Assembly (NCBI RefSeq): GCF_913063105.1
Contig: NZ_CAJXYQ010000024.1
Span: 1 to 53,416 of the forward strand
DNA: 53,416 bases
Source: an uncultured Draconibacterium sp.
GTDB taxonomy: Bacteria > Bacteroidota > Bacteroidia > Bacteroidales > Prolixibacteraceae
Direction of reading: 5' to 3'
Positions within the stretch are counted from its first letter, which is position 1; each line of letters opens with the position of its first letter. The notes under the pieces are model-generated. The model had not been told where the DNA came from. It did no database searches and saw nothing but the letters and a program-made list of their open reading frames with translations. A program made the translations under genes and the position numbers. Below, one piece after another: positions 1 to 11,227 of the stretch.

Positions 1-9
1 ATTACATAG

Positions 10-33
10 AAGGCCGTTATTCAACGGTCTTTT
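10..33 (+). terminator. Intrinsic terminator of a gene left of the window
   Basis: Nine-pair stem (positions 10-18 with 23-31, one G-U pair) with a 4-nt loop, followed by a T-rich run. It ends a transcript that starts outside the window and insulates pyrK. Confidence 0.65.
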
Positions 34-77
34 CTTTTTGTATAAACTCTTAAGGCAATATCCAACGATTATTCTAT

Positions 78-85
78 TATCTTTG
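78..85 (+). promoter_or_regulatory. Candidate -7 box for pyrK-pyrD
   Basis: TATCTTTG matches the Bacteroidota -7 consensus TAnnTTTG and lies 17 nt before the pyrK ATG. No clear -33 TTG is visible at the usual spacing. Confidence 0.5.
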
Positions 86-102
86 CGGCAAAATCAGAAT
101 AC

Positions 103-879
103 ATGCCAAAAAAGTTTGTTAAAGATCTCAATGTAGTCGAAAATAGGGCGCTAAACGCTACAAACTTTCTTATCAAAGTACAATCGGACACAAAACTGCC
201 CGAAATAAAACCTGGACAATTTGTCAATATCGAAATAAAGGAAGCCGAAGAGATCTTTCTTCGCCGGCCATTTTCAGTATTTGAAGTGGATTACGAGAAT
301 AACATTATCTCAATGATCGTTAAAATTTTGGGGCGGGGATCGCGTAAACTTACAGAAATAGCAGTTGGGAGTAGGCTCAGTATTGTTTATCCATTGGGAA
401 AAACTTTTACCTATCCGGCAGTAAACGATAAGATTCTGTTAATTGGTGGAGGTAGTGGAGTGGCGCCAATGCTTTTTTTAGCTAAAGAATCAGGATTGCC
501 TGTAGAGAATGTTGATATTTTACTTGGGGCACGGTCAAAAGAAGACCATATTAATTTAAATAACTATAAAAAGTATGCGAATTTACATTATGCATCAGAA
601 GACGGTTCGCTTGGAGAAAAAGGTTTTGTAACGCAGCATTCAATATTTACCGGCAACTTAAAATCATATAGTAAAATATATGCATGCGGTCCGGATGGTA
701 TGATGCGGGCCGTTGCAAAAGAAGCAAAGGCTACAAATGTATTTTGCGAAGTTTCGCTTGAGAACCTTATGGCCTGCGGATTTGGTGTATGTTTGTGTTG
801 CATAGAGCCAACCAGCAAAGGCAACCAATGTGTATGTACTGATGGTCCGGTGTTTAACATTAATGATTTGAAATGGTAG
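103..879 (+). CDS. pyrK: Dihydroorotate dehydrogenase B electron transfer subunit PyrK
   Basis: Iron-sulfur flavoprotein subunit that passes electrons from the catalytic PyrD subunit to NAD+ in class 1B dihydroorotate dehydrogenase (pyrimidine synthesis, cytoplasm). The 258-residue protein has the ferredoxin-reductase layout: an FAD-binding barrel with RRPFSV at 54-59, a nucleotide-binding GGGSGVAP at 115-122, and a C-terminal [2Fe-2S] cysteine cluster (C225, C230, C233 and C243/C245). Length and motif order are normal for the family. Its stop overlaps the pyrD start by a few bases, so the two are translationally coupled. A TAnnTTTG box lies just upstream. Confidence 0.95.
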   Translation: MPKKFVKDLNVVENRALNATNFLIKVQSDTKLPEIKPGQFVNIEIKEAEEIFLRRPFSVFEVDYENNIISMIVKILGRGSRKLTEIAVGSRLSIVYPLGKTFTYPAVNDKILLIGGGSGVAPMLFLAKESGLPVENVDILLGARSKEDHINLNNYKKYANLHYASEDGSLGEKGFVTQHSIFTGNLKSYSKIYACGPDGMMRAVAKEAKATNVFCEVSLENLMACGFGVCLCCIEPTSKGNQCVCTDGPVFNINDLKW

Positions 880-1784
880 ATTTAAAGGTAAAATTACACG
901 ATATAGAATTTAAAAATCCGGTAACACTGGCATCGGGAACTTGTGGATTTGCGCGCGAAACGGCCGAATTCTTTGAACCTGGTCTACTTGGAGGTTATTT
1001 TCTGAAAGGTACAACGCTTAAAAACCGCGATGGTAACAATTATCCGCGAATGGCCGAAACGCCGTCGGGCATGTTAAATGCGGTTGGTTTACAAAATAAA
1101 GGAATAGATTACTTTATTGAAAACATATATCCTGAAATTGTTGACTATGATACACAGTTGGTTATAAATGTAAACGGGTCAACTGTTGAAGATTATATTG
1201 CTCTAACAGAGAAAGTTAATGAACTGGACAAAATAAACGCCATCGAACTCAATATTTCATGTCCTAATGTTAAGGAGGGTGGAATGGCATTTGGAGTGAG
1301 TTGTCCGGGGGCAGAAATGGTTACCCGCGAAGTAAGGAAGGTTTATGATAAGACCCTTATTGTAAAATTATCACCAAATGTTACTGATATTGCAGAAATT
1401 GCAAAAGCAGTGGAAGGGCAGGGTGCTGATGCTGTTTCGTTGGTTAATACCTTTTTAGGAATGGCCATTGATGCAGAAAAAAGACAACCGTTGTTATCTA
1501 CTATTACCGGCGGATTATCAGGCCCGGCAATAAAACCTATTGCATTGCGCATGGTTTGGCAGGTTGCCAGAGCTGTTAAAATTCCTGTTGTTGGAATTGG
1601 CGGTATTATGACTGCTGCTGATGCCATTGAATTTATGCTGGCAGGAGCATCAATAGTACAGGTTGGTACGGCAATATTTAAAGACCCGATGATTCCGGTG
1701 AAGATTGTAGAAGGCATTGAAGATTATTTGAAACGCCATAATATGCTATCGGCCACCGAATTAATAGGGGCTTTACAAGAGTAG
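873..1784 (+). CDS. pyrD: Dihydroorotate dehydrogenase class 1B catalytic subunit PyrD
   Basis: Oxidises dihydroorotate to orotate using FMN, the fourth step of UMP synthesis, and works with PyrK as a heterotetramer. The 303-residue TIM-barrel protein carries the class 1 active-site SCPN with C130 as the catalytic base, the NGST and GGI/GTA phosphate-binding turns for FMN, and the LQNKG loop. Presence of the PyrK partner and a Cys base (not the Ser of class 2) make it class 1B. It starts inside the pyrK stop region, 7 nt of overlap. Confidence 0.96.
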   Translation: MVDLKVKLHDIEFKNPVTLASGTCGFARETAEFFEPGLLGGYFLKGTTLKNRDGNNYPRMAETPSGMLNAVGLQNKGIDYFIENIYPEIVDYDTQLVINVNGSTVEDYIALTEKVNELDKINAIELNISCPNVKEGGMAFGVSCPGAEMVTREVRKVYDKTLIVKLSPNVTDIAEIAKAVEGQGADAVSLVNTFLGMAIDAEKRQPLLSTITGGLSGPAIKPIALRMVWQVARAVKIPVVGIGGIMTAADAIEFMLAGASIVQVGTAIFKDPMIPVKIVEGIEDYLKRHNMLSATELIGALQE

Positions 1785-1903
1785 TGTATATTCACTATTG
1801 TGTACTTCTGTATATTACTTTTGTCATTCGATAAAATCTATCTCAGATAAATACTATTTAGTATTATTTCTCGTCATTTTAATGCTTAAGATTCATTTAA
1901 CTC

Positions 1904-1911
1904 TATTTTTG
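1904..1911 (+). promoter_or_regulatory. Candidate -7 box for the E2-E1-flavodoxin operon
   Basis: TATTTTTG matches TAnnTTTG. It would give a transcript with a leader of roughly 80 nt before the E2 ATG at 2001. No convincing -33 element. Confidence 0.45.
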
Positions 1912-2000
1912 CACAAAAATAAAATTGCAATCTGAACATTTCAATTTTTGTTCTGTTGTATTAAGTGCAAATAGCAAAACATAGATTAAAGTATTATATT

Positions 2001-3311
2001 ATGGCAAGTTTTAATATTGTAATGCCTAAGCTGGGTGAAAGCATCCAGGAAGGCACGATAACAAAATGGTTCGTAAAAGAGGGTGATACCATCGAAGAAG
2101 ATGATATGCTCTTTGAGGTAGCTACTGATAAGGTAGACTCAGAAATCCCGTCGCCAGTGGATGGCGTAATCACTAAAATTAATTATCCGGAAGATAGCCT
2201 TGTTGCTGTTGGAGAAGTTTTAGCGGTAGTTAGTCTTGATGGTGAGGTTGAAGCATCAGAAACAGAGACTGAAAGCAAAGAAGTAGCTGCAAAAACAGAA
2301 GATACACCTGTAAAAGCTGATATAACAGACGCTTCTGTTGACGACAGTAGAAAACTATCCAACCGATTCTATTCGCCTTTAGTAAAAACTATTGCTAAAG
2401 AAGAAAATGTATCGTTTGATGAGTTGGAAAGCATTGAAGGCTCTGGTGTTGGAGGCCGTGTTCAAAAGAAAGACATCATGGCTTATCTGGAAAGCAGAGA
2501 CAGCTCTGCAGCACAGCCTGCTGCTATGAAGGAAAGCAAACCAGCTGCACCAGCAGCTCCTGTTTTGGAGAAAAAATCGGCACCTCCGGTTTCAGTAGGA
2601 GCAGGTGATACGGTTGTTGAAATGGATCGCGTTAGAAAACTGATTGCCGATCACATGGTGATGTCAAAACAAGTTTCGCCTCATGTTACTTCGGTTGTTG
2701 AAGCAGACGTAACGGAGTTGGTATTGTGGAGAAATAAAAACAAAGAGGCATTCCAGAAAAAATACGGCGACAAAATAACATTCATGCCTATTTTTACTGA
2801 AGCTGTTGCTGCAGCACTGGCTGAATTCCCAATGGTTAATTCTTCGGTTGATGGCGATAAAATCATTCTGAAAAAAGATATAAACGTTGGAATTGCTGTA
2901 GCTAAACCCGATGGAAACCTGATTGTTCCGGTTATTAAAAATGCCGAACAGCGAAACCTGGTGGGTTTAACGAAAGAATTAAACCGATTGGCTGATGCTG
3001 CTCGTAATAATAAGCTTGATCCTGCCGAAATTCAGGGAGGTACATTTACAATCACCAATTTTGGTTCATTCGGAAATATTATTGGAACACCAATTATTAA
3101 CCAACCGCAAGTTGCTATTCTGGCAACAGGAATTATTGAGAAAAAACCAGCTGTTCTGGAAACACCAAGTGGCGATGTAATAGCAATTCGCCATAAAATG
3201 TATTTGTCTTTATCATACGATCATCGTATTGTTGATGGTGCATTGGGAGGAGCTTTCCTGCGTCGCATTGCTGATTACCTGGAACAATTTGATACAAACC
3301 GCGCAATTTAA
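2001..3311 (+). CDS. 2-oxoacid dehydrogenase E2 (dihydrolipoamide acyltransferase)
   Basis: Core acyltransferase of a 2-oxoacid dehydrogenase complex, moving the acyl group from lipoamide to CoA. Domains in order: one lipoyl domain (residues 1-78, lipoyl lysine K44 in TDKVDSE), an Ala/Pro/Glu-rich linker, a peripheral subunit-binding domain (about 110-150), a second flexible linker, and the catalytic domain ending in SYDHRIVDG, where HxxxDG is the active site. A longer frame reaches a GTG at 1965, but the ATG at 2001 gives the canonical MASFNIVMPKLGES start. E1 follows after 6 nt. Substrate is not decided by sequence; the partner E1 looks branched-chain-like. No E3 gene is present in the window. 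Confidence 0.92.
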   Translation: MASFNIVMPKLGESIQEGTITKWFVKEGDTIEEDDMLFEVATDKVDSEIPSPVDGVITKINYPEDSLVAVGEVLAVVSLDGEVEASETETESKEVAAKTEDTPVKADITDASVDDSRKLSNRFYSPLVKTIAKEENVSFDELESIEGSGVGGRVQKKDIMAYLESRDSSAAQPAAMKESKPAAPAAPVLEKKSAPPVSVGAGDTVVEMDRVRKLIADHMVMSKQVSPHVTSVVEADVTELVLWRNKNKEAFQKKYGDKITFMPIFTEAVAAALAEFPMVNSSVDGDKIILKKDINVGIAVAKPDGNLIVPVIKNAEQRNLVGLTKELNRLADAARNNKLDPAEIQGGTFTITNFGSFGNIIGTPIINQPQVAILATGIIEKKPAVLETPSGDVIAIRHKMYLSLSYDHRIVDGALGGAFLRRIADYLEQFDTNRAI

Positions 3312-3317
3312 TTTATC

Positions 3318-5369
3318 ATGAAAGATTTAAAAATACCAAAACAATATACTATTAAGAAAACTCCGAAGGAGACCTTAGAGAGTTGGTACCGGCTAATGAA
3401 AATTGGCCGCGCCATTGACGAAAAAGCACCCAACTACCTAAAACAGGCAATTGGCTGGTCGTATCATGCACCGTATGCCGGACACGATGGAATTCAGTTG
3501 GCTATCGGACAAAATTTTGAAAAGAACAAAGACCATTTATATATGTACTACCGCGATATGCTGACTGCCCTTGCAGGCGGAATGACATCGGAAGAAATCA
3601 TATTAAACGGTATTTCTAAGGCAACCGACCCATCAAGTGGAGGGCGTCACATGTCGAATCACCTGGCAAAACCCGAGTGGAATATGCACAGTGTTTCATC
3701 GGCAACAGGAAACCATACCTTGCATGCTGTTGGAACCGGCCGCGCTATTAAATATTACGGCGAAAAAGCGGTTTCGATTAGTAGCCAGGGCGAATCATCA
3801 GTTAGTGAAGGTTATGTTTACGAAGCCATTACCGGTGCCGATAAAGAAGAATTGCCGGTAATATTTGTGGTGCAGGATAATGGTTATGGTATATCGGTAC
3901 CTAAAAAGGATCAGACTGCACAACGTAAAGTAGCCAATAACTTTTCGGGTTTTAAAAATTTACGCATCATTCATTGTAACGGAAAAGACGTTTTTGATTC
4001 GATGAATGCAATGGCTGAAGCCAAACGTTATGCGATAGAAGAAAGTAAACCCGTTTTATTGCAGGCCAACTGTGTGCGTATGGGATCGCATTCAAATTCA
4101 GATGACCACTTGTTATATCGGTCGGAGGCCGAAAGAAATTATGTGGTTGATTACGATCCATTAGCAAAATACAGAAGATTATTGCTTCGTTACGATAGGT
4201 TTACTGAAGAAGAACTGGATAAAATTGATGCTGAAGTAAAAGCAGAAATTAAAGCTGCACATAAAGCGGCTATGGCTGCTCCTGACCCTGATCCGGCTTC
4301 AATTTACGATCATGTATTTTCAGAACCCATGGTTTCTGAAAAATACCCTGAAGGATTGCATAACGAAGAAGGGGAGAAAACAAAATTCATTACGGCTTTA
4401 AATGAGACCTTAAAAGCCGAGTTTCGCCATAATCCCGATACATTTATTTGGGGGCAGGATATGGCCAATAAAGATAAAGGTGGAATTTTTAACGTATCGA
4501 AAGGAATGCAGGCCGAGTTTGGAGAAAAGCGTGTTTTTAACGGTCCAATTGCTGAAGACTTTATTCTGGGAACAGCCAACGGCATGTCGCGATATGATAA
4601 AAAAATTCGTGTTGTAGTTGAAGGTGCCGAATTTGCCGATTATTTCTGGCCGGCTATGGAACAGTATGTTGATACCAGTCACGACTTGTGGCGATCGAAC
4701 GGTAAATTTTCGCCAAATATAACCATTCGCCTGGCATCCGGAGGTTACATCGGTGGTGGCATGTATCATTCTCAAAATATTGAAGGTTCACTGGCTGCAA
4801 TTCCGGGTGTACGTATTGTTTATCCGTCATTTGCAGATGATGCAGCCGGATTGCTGCGTACCTCGATGCGCTCAGAAGGTTTAACAATGTTTATGGAACC
4901 CAAAGCGCTTTACCAGGATCCGAAAGCTGCCACCGTTGTACCCGACGATTTTGAGGTTCCGTTCGGAAAAGCAAGAGTTCGGAGAGAAGGAAGTGATTTA
5001 ACTCTTTTGACCTATGGAAATACAACACATTTAAGTCTTGAAGCAGCCGAAAAACTGGCGTCTGAAGGTATAGCCAATATCGAGGTTGTCGACTTACGAT
5101 CGTTGATCCCATTGGATGAAGAAACAATTCTGAATTCAATTAAGAAAACCAATAAAGTTTTGGTAGTACATGAAGATAAAGTTTTTGGTGGTTTTGGAGG
5201 AGAGCTAAGTGCACTCATTAACGAAAAAGCTTTTGAATACCTTGACGCTCCTATTAAACGGGTTGGGTCGCCATTTACACCGGTAGGCTTTAACCGAATT
5301 CTTGAAAAGGCAATTTTACCCAATACTGAAGGTATTTATACCGCTGCTAAAGAATTAATTGAATATTAA
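3318..5369 (+). CDS. 2-oxoacid dehydrogenase E1, fused alpha and beta subunits
   Basis: Thiamine-diphosphate enzyme that decarboxylates a 2-oxoacid and acylates the lipoyl group of E2. The 683 residues join an alpha-type half (about 1-330) and a beta-type half (about 345-683) that are separate proteins in many bacteria. The alpha half has GESSVSEG followed by VQDNGYGIS (the ThDP/Mg pair, GES in place of the usual GDG) and MGSHSNSDD, which resembles the phosphorylation-loop region of branched-chain E1 alpha. The beta half carries the GPIAEDFILG-like and EGAEFADY stretches. This fits a 2-oxoisovalerate/branched-chain or broad-specificity E1; pyruvate cannot be excluded. It sits between E2 and flavodoxin in one operon. 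Confidence 0.88.
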   Translation: MKDLKIPKQYTIKKTPKETLESWYRLMKIGRAIDEKAPNYLKQAIGWSYHAPYAGHDGIQLAIGQNFEKNKDHLYMYYRDMLTALAGGMTSEEIILNGISKATDPSSGGRHMSNHLAKPEWNMHSVSSATGNHTLHAVGTGRAIKYYGEKAVSISSQGESSVSEGYVYEAITGADKEELPVIFVVQDNGYGISVPKKDQTAQRKVANNFSGFKNLRIIHCNGKDVFDSMNAMAEAKRYAIEESKPVLLQANCVRMGSHSNSDDHLLYRSEAERNYVVDYDPLAKYRRLLLRYDRFTEEELDKIDAEVKAEIKAAHKAAMAAPDPDPASIYDHVFSEPMVSEKYPEGLHNEEGEKTKFITALNETLKAEFRHNPDTFIWGQDMANKDKGGIFNVSKGMQAEFGEKRVFNGPIAEDFILGTANGMSRYDKKIRVVVEGAEFADYFWPAMEQYVDTSHDLWRSNGKFSPNITIRLASGGYIGGGMYHSQNIEGSLAAIPGVRIVYPSFADDAAGLLRTSMRSEGLTMFMEPKALYQDPKAATVVPDDFEVPFGKARVRREGSDLTLLTYGNTTHLSLEAAEKLASEGIANIEVVDLRSLIPLDEETILNSIKKTNKVLVVHEDKVFGGFGGELSALINEKAFEYLDAPIKRVGSPFTPVGFNRILEKAILPNTEGIYTAAKELIEY

Positions 5370-5380
5370 AACGAAAAAAA

Positions 5381-5887
5381 ATGAGCAAAACAGCAATTAT
5401 ATATAGTTACCATACTCAAAAATCAAAAAAAGTAGCAGAAAAAATTATCGCTGCTTTTGGAGAAAAAGAGCTTGAAGCAGTTAATGCTGAAGAATTAAAA
5501 AAAGAGGTGCTGGAAAAGTTCGACAACTTTATCTTAAGTGCTCCAACCTGGTTTGATGGCGAGTTACCTAATTACTGGGATGAATTTGTTCCGGATCTGG
5601 AAGAAATGGATCTTTCAAATAAAAAGTTTGCCATTTTTGGTCTTGGCGATCAAAAAGGTTATGCAGAAAACTTTTGTGATGCAATTGGTTTGCTGGCCGA
5701 GATTCTTGAAGATTGCGGTGCAACACTGGTTGGGCAAACATCCATAGAAGGATATACCTACGAATCGTCTAAAGCACAACGGGGCAACGTTTTCGTTGGA
5801 TTGCCGATTGATCAGGAAAACCAGGCTCGTTTAACCAAAAAACGCGTTGAAGGCTGGGTAGAACAATTGAAAAAGGAATTTAGTTAA
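5381..5887 (+). CDS. fldA: Flavodoxin (long-chain, FldA type)
   Basis: Small FMN electron carrier of the cytoplasm. The 168 residues match long-chain flavodoxins: N-terminal phosphate-binding region (SYHTQKSKKVA), FMN-stacking aromatic in SAPTWFDGELPNYW, the FGLGDQKGY loop, and the long-chain insertion near the C-terminus. The phosphate loop is less typical (HTQKS rather than TGNT), so the N-terminal motif is the weakest part. It follows the fused E1 by only 11 nt, suggesting co-transcription with the 2-oxoacid dehydrogenase; whether it serves that enzyme or other redox partners is unknown. Confidence 0.9.
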   Translation: MSKTAIIYSYHTQKSKKVAEKIIAAFGEKELEAVNAEELKKEVLEKFDNFILSAPTWFDGELPNYWDEFVPDLEEMDLSNKKFAIFGLGDQKGYAENFCDAIGLLAEILEDCGATLVGQTSIEGYTYESSKAQRGNVFVGLPIDQENQARLTKKRVEGWVEQLKKEFS

Positions 5888-5934
5888 TAAAAAGATAAGA
5901 AGAACACTTGCTATAAGGTTTTTCTATTTGCACA

Positions 5935-5968
5935 AAGGCTTTTGATGTTTTTATCAAAAGCCTTTTTT
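5935..5968 (+). terminator. Intrinsic terminator of the E2-E1-flavodoxin operon
   Basis: Perfect 12-bp stem (5935-5946 with 5953-5964), 6-nt loop, then a T run. Confidence 0.85.
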
Positions 5969-6268
5969 ATATATGTAAACATCTTAATGCATTGTAAATG
6001 TATTGATTAATAATACTTGATATTTGGGGTGTACATATGTGTATTAAGAAACAATACTTTTCTACACAAATGTAAACTAACTTTATTGGGACTACACTAT
6101 TATTTATAAATCTATTATTTACATTGGTTACCTTGCTTATATAAAAATACGGACACCTCAATGCTTTAATTATTGTTAAGTAGGAAAATAGTTTTTAAAA
6201 TACGATTGTTATTAAGTATTTACATTATCCTTTAAATTGCCTTGGCATTAGTTTTCCGTTCGTATTAA

Positions 6269-7915
<1,647 letters not shown>

Positions 7916-7918
7916 AAA

Positions 7919-9871
7919 ATGGATAAAAAGTCGATTATTGGAATCGTATTGATCTTTGCCATACTGGTTGTTTTCTCATTGATTAACCAGCCATCAAAGG
8001 AAGAGGTTGAAGCAGCAAAGCAACGACGCGATTCAATTGCTCAGGTTGAAGCCCAGAAAGCACTGGAACTGCAGAAATTGCAGAACGAACAGCAAACTAT
8101 GCAAAACGCAGCCTTGCAGGCTGATACTGCTGTTCAAAATCAAATAATGCAGGAAAAAATGCAACAGTTGGGGGCATTTGGTTCTGCAACTATTGGAAAC
8201 GAAGAATTTAGTACACTTGAAAATAACCAGGTAAAAATTACCTTTTCGAATAAAGGTGGCCGAATTTATTCGGTAGAGCTAAAAGATTACCAAACCCACG
8301 ACTCGCTGCCACTTATATTATTTGAAGGCGACGAAACATTGTTTGGCTTAAACTTTTTTGCTCAAAACCGCAGCATTACTACCGATGAGCTGTTTTTTGA
8401 ACAGGTTGGCGGAACACGAGACATTGTTGTAAATGGACCTGACGTACCAAAAGGCGATGAAGGACGACAGAAATTCAATAAAGAAAATCCGGGAGGTGAA
8501 GAGTCGGTAACATTCCGTTTGGAAGTGGCTCCGGGTAATTTTATAGAGTACGTTTATACCTTGGCATACAACTCATTTATAGTTGATTTTGATGTAAATA
8601 TGCAAGGAATGGACAATTACATCTCACGAAATCAATCATACCTGAATTTCACATGGGCCTTTGATGTACCGCGCCAGGAACATTACTCGCGTTTTGGCGA
8701 AGACCGTTACACCTATATTACCTACAAGTTTTTTGAGGACGAAACTGATAATCTGGATAAAAACAAATCAGACGAGGAAGACCTTACCACACGTGTAAAA
8801 TGGATTGGATTTAAACAGCTATTTTTTAGCTCTACACTAATTGCCAACGAATCTTTTCCAAACGCCCAGGTTCGTCAGGAAAAGTTTAAATACGAAGATA
8901 ACACTGAATATCTTGGTAATTTCAGGGCCGATATTGCCGTGCCGTTTAACGGTACCCAGAATGAAAATATAGGCATGCAGTTCTATTTCGGGCCAAACCA
9001 CTATCAAACGCTAAAACAATATGGCCACGATATGGAACGCCAGATTGATTTAGGTTATGCCATTGTTCGTCCGGTTAACAGGTATGTAATTATTCCGGTT
9101 TTTAACTGGCTGCGTCGCTCTATCGATAACTTTGGTATTATAATATTGCTGCTTACCCTAATGATTAAGGTGGTTCTGTTTCCATTCACCTACAAATCAT
9201 ATATGTCTCAGGCTAAAATGCGTGCATTAAAACCCGAGGTTGACGAAATAAATGCCAAATTCCCCGGGCAGGAAAAAGCTATGGAAAAGCAGCAGGCTAC
9301 CATGGCTTTATACCGAAAAGCAGGAGTAAACCCAATGGGTGGATGTTTACCCATGGTATTGCAAATGCCCATTTTGTTTGCCATGTTCTTTTTCTTTCCA
9401 ACATCCATAGAGTTAAGAGGTGAAAGTTTCCTGTGGGCAAAAGATTTATCTACTTACGATTCAATTTTAAGCTGGGATTTCACCATTCCGTTAATCGGGA
9501 ATTTCATGGGTAACCACTTGAGTTTGTTTACCATTTTAATGACAATTACAACCATCATTTCTACCAAATTAAGTCAATCGGCTACATCAACCCAGGGAAT
9601 GCCCGGAATGAAAACCATGATGTACATGATGCCTGTGATGTTCTTTTTCTTACTCAACAGCTATCCGTCAGGCTTGAGTTATTATTACTTCCTGGCCAAC
9701 CTTATTACCATTGGGCAAACGTACCTTATTCGGTCGTTTGTTGATGAAGACAAAATTAGAGCACAGTTGCAAGCCAATAAAAAGAAACCGGCTAAAAAGC
9801 CTTCGAATTTCCAAAAACGATTGGAAGAAATGGCAAAACAACGTGGTGTGCAAACACCTAAGAAAAAGTAA
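7919..9871 (+). CDS. yidC: Membrane protein insertase YidC
   Basis: Inserts and folds inner-membrane proteins, alone or with SecYEG. The 650-residue protein has the Gram-negative layout: an N-terminal membrane segment (about 5-22, IGIVLIFAILVVFSLI), a coiled Gln/Glu-rich stretch (30-80), a large periplasmic beta domain (to about residue 370), then the five-helix 60KD_IMP core, with FNWLRRSIDNFGIIILLLTL, the GCLPMVLQMPI motif and the MPVMFFFLLNSYPSGLSYYY segment. The tail is Lys-rich, as expected for ribosome contact. It is coupled to pyrG by a 3-nt gap and ends at a strong terminator. Confidence 0.97.
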   Translation: MDKKSIIGIVLIFAILVVFSLINQPSKEEVEAAKQRRDSIAQVEAQKALELQKLQNEQQTMQNAALQADTAVQNQIMQEKMQQLGAFGSATIGNEEFSTLENNQVKITFSNKGGRIYSVELKDYQTHDSLPLILFEGDETLFGLNFFAQNRSITTDELFFEQVGGTRDIVVNGPDVPKGDEGRQKFNKENPGGEESVTFRLEVAPGNFIEYVYTLAYNSFIVDFDVNMQGMDNYISRNQSYLNFTWAFDVPRQEHYSRFGEDRYTYITYKFFEDETDNLDKNKSDEEDLTTRVKWIGFKQLFFSSTLIANESFPNAQVRQEKFKYEDNTEYLGNFRADIAVPFNGTQNENIGMQFYFGPNHYQTLKQYGHDMERQIDLGYAIVRPVNRYVIIPVFNWLRRSIDNFGIIILLLTLMIKVVLFPFTYKSYMSQAKMRALKPEVDEINAKFPGQEKAMEKQQATMALYRKAGVNPMGGCLPMVLQMPILFAMFFFFPTSIELRGESFLWAKDLSTYDSILSWDFTIPLIGNFMGNHLSLFTILMTITTIISTKLSQSATSTQGMPGMKTMMYMMPVMFFFLLNSYPSGLSYYYFLANLITIGQTYLIRSFVDEDKIRAQLQANKKKPAKKPSNFQKRLEEMAKQRGVQTPKKK

Positions 9872-9890
9872 GCTTACCGTAAAAATAAAA

Positions 9891-9924
9891 AGCCGCATTG
9901 AGTTATTCTCAATGCGGCTTTTTT
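9891..9924. terminator. Bidirectional terminator between yidC and fabI
   Basis: Perfect 12-bp stem (9891-9902 with 9908-9919), loop TTATT, flanked by an A run on the left and a T run on the right, so it can serve both convergent genes. Confidence 0.9.
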
Positions 9925-9944
9925 AGTTCAAAACATCAAATACT

Positions 9945-10820
9945 TTAATCGTACCTGTGCTCTTCAGCACTTGGCTTTTCGTCATCACATTCGCAACGTC
10001 TTCCAAGTCCTTTTTCGTATTGTTCAAGTGCTCTTAAGCTCATCCCCATATTCGAGAAACCACCATCGTGAAAAAGGTTTTGCATGGTAACTTTTTTGGT
10101 AAGGTCAGAGAACATCGTAATACAATAATCGGCACATTCATCACCGGTAGCATTACCAAGTGGCGACATACGCTCCGAGAAGTCCATTAATCGATCGAAA
10201 CCTTTAACGCCGTTACCAGCAGTGGTAATAGTAGGCGATTGCGAGATTGTATTTACCCGAACACGACGTTCGCGGCCATAGATATATCCAAAACTGCGGG
10301 CAATCGATTCAAGCAATGCTTTGGCATCGGCCATATCATTATACCCAAAAAATGTACGCTGTGCCGCAACATACGACAATGCCAATACTGATCCCCATTC
10401 GTTTATTGCATCAAGTTTTCGTGCCACCTGAAGCACTTTGTGAAAAGAAACTGCCGAAACATCAAGTGTTTTATCCAGGTAGTTATAATCCAAATCAGAA
10501 TAATGCCGGCCCTTTCGAACATTTGGCGACATCCCGATTGAGTGGAGTACAAAATCAATTTTTCCACCCAATACTTCCATAGATTTGTTAAACAAATTTT
10601 TTAAATCATCTACATTGGTAGCATCAGCTCCAATAACCTCAGCGTTTAATTGCTCTCCCAATTGATTTGTTTCGCCCATGCGAATCGCAACCGGAGTATT
10701 TGATAATGTAAGTGTGGCGCCTTCTTCGTGGGCTCTCACTGCCACTTTCCAGGCAATTGAATCGGGATTTAAAGCCCCAAAAATAATTCCCTTTTTTCCT
10801 TGTAATAAATTGTTACCCAT
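9945..10820 (-). CDS. fabI: Enoyl-ACP reductase (NADH) FabI
   Basis: Last reductive step of the type II fatty-acid elongation cycle. The 291-residue short-chain dehydrogenase-type protein has the FabI pattern of two tyrosines and a lysine, Y150, Y160 and K167 (LSYVAAQR, then GYNDMADAK), the HSIGMSPN strand, and the substrate-loop TISQSPTITTAG. The N-terminal GIIFGALNPDSIAWKVA is the FabI-type dinucleotide site. The last 20 residues are charged and longer than in E. coli, typical of Bacteroidota orthologues. Transcribed alone, convergent with yidC. Confidence 0.96.
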   Translation of the reverse strand: MGNNLLQGKKGIIFGALNPDSIAWKVAVRAHEEGATLTLSNTPVAIRMGETNQLGEQLNAEVIGADATNVDDLKNLFNKSMEVLGGKIDFVLHSIGMSPNVRKGRHYSDLDYNYLDKTLDVSAVSFHKVLQVARKLDAINEWGSVLALSYVAAQRTFFGYNDMADAKALLESIARSFGYIYGRERRVRVNTISQSPTITTAGNGVKGFDRLMDFSERMSPLGNATGDECADYCITMFSDLTKKVTMQNLFHDGGFSNMGMSLRALEQYEKGLGRRCECDDEKPSAEEHRYD

Positions 10821-10937
10821 AATTAGTTTTTATGAAACGTGCTCGTTTTTCTGTTAACAAACACTACAATGATTATTTGTTTGCATGCTTACTATGCTAT
10901 CCATTTAAACAAAAACAAACAGTTAAAAATTTGCCTG

Positions 10938-10945
10938 CAAAGTTA
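10938..10945 (-). promoter_or_regulatory. Candidate -7 box for fabI
   Basis: TAACTTTG on the minus strand matches TAnnTTTG. Predicted leader of about 110 nt. Confidence 0.45.
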
Positions 10946-11102
10946 ATTCAGTCTGTTTAAATTATTCGCTATCGTTTGTTTTTACCTTTCAATGTCAGCA
11001 TTTTTAACTTTTCATATCGAATTTTGTTCAAAACCATTCGAAAAAATGATGGATTATGAGCAAAAGCTGCTAAAAGCTATTTTATATCGCTGGTTCTTTT
11101 TT

Positions 11103-11110
11103 TAGCTTTG
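11103..11110 (+). promoter_or_regulatory. Candidate -7 box for the M49 peptidase gene
   Basis: TAGCTTTG matches TAnnTTTG, about 118 nt upstream of the ATG. Confidence 0.4.
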
Positions 11111-11227
11111 AGCTGAAATAAAAACAAATTTAAATGAAATAAGCATGAGCTATTTGAGCAAATTGGCAAATAACCAATATCATGTGCGTTACAGCTTATA
11201 CCTTAAAAAACCATCAATTTAAATAAA

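Larger units (their letters stand above)
10821..11227. other. Gene-free divergent promoter region between fabI and the M49 peptidase
   Basis: AT-rich with no believable ORF. It contains one TAnnTTTG box on each strand (10938-10945 minus, 11103-11110 plus), giving both genes leaders of about 110 nt. Nothing else is recognised. Confidence 0.55.

Noticed and set aside
1785..1810. Short dyad after pyrD as a terminator
   Set aside because: Five-pair stem without a T tract; too weak to call.
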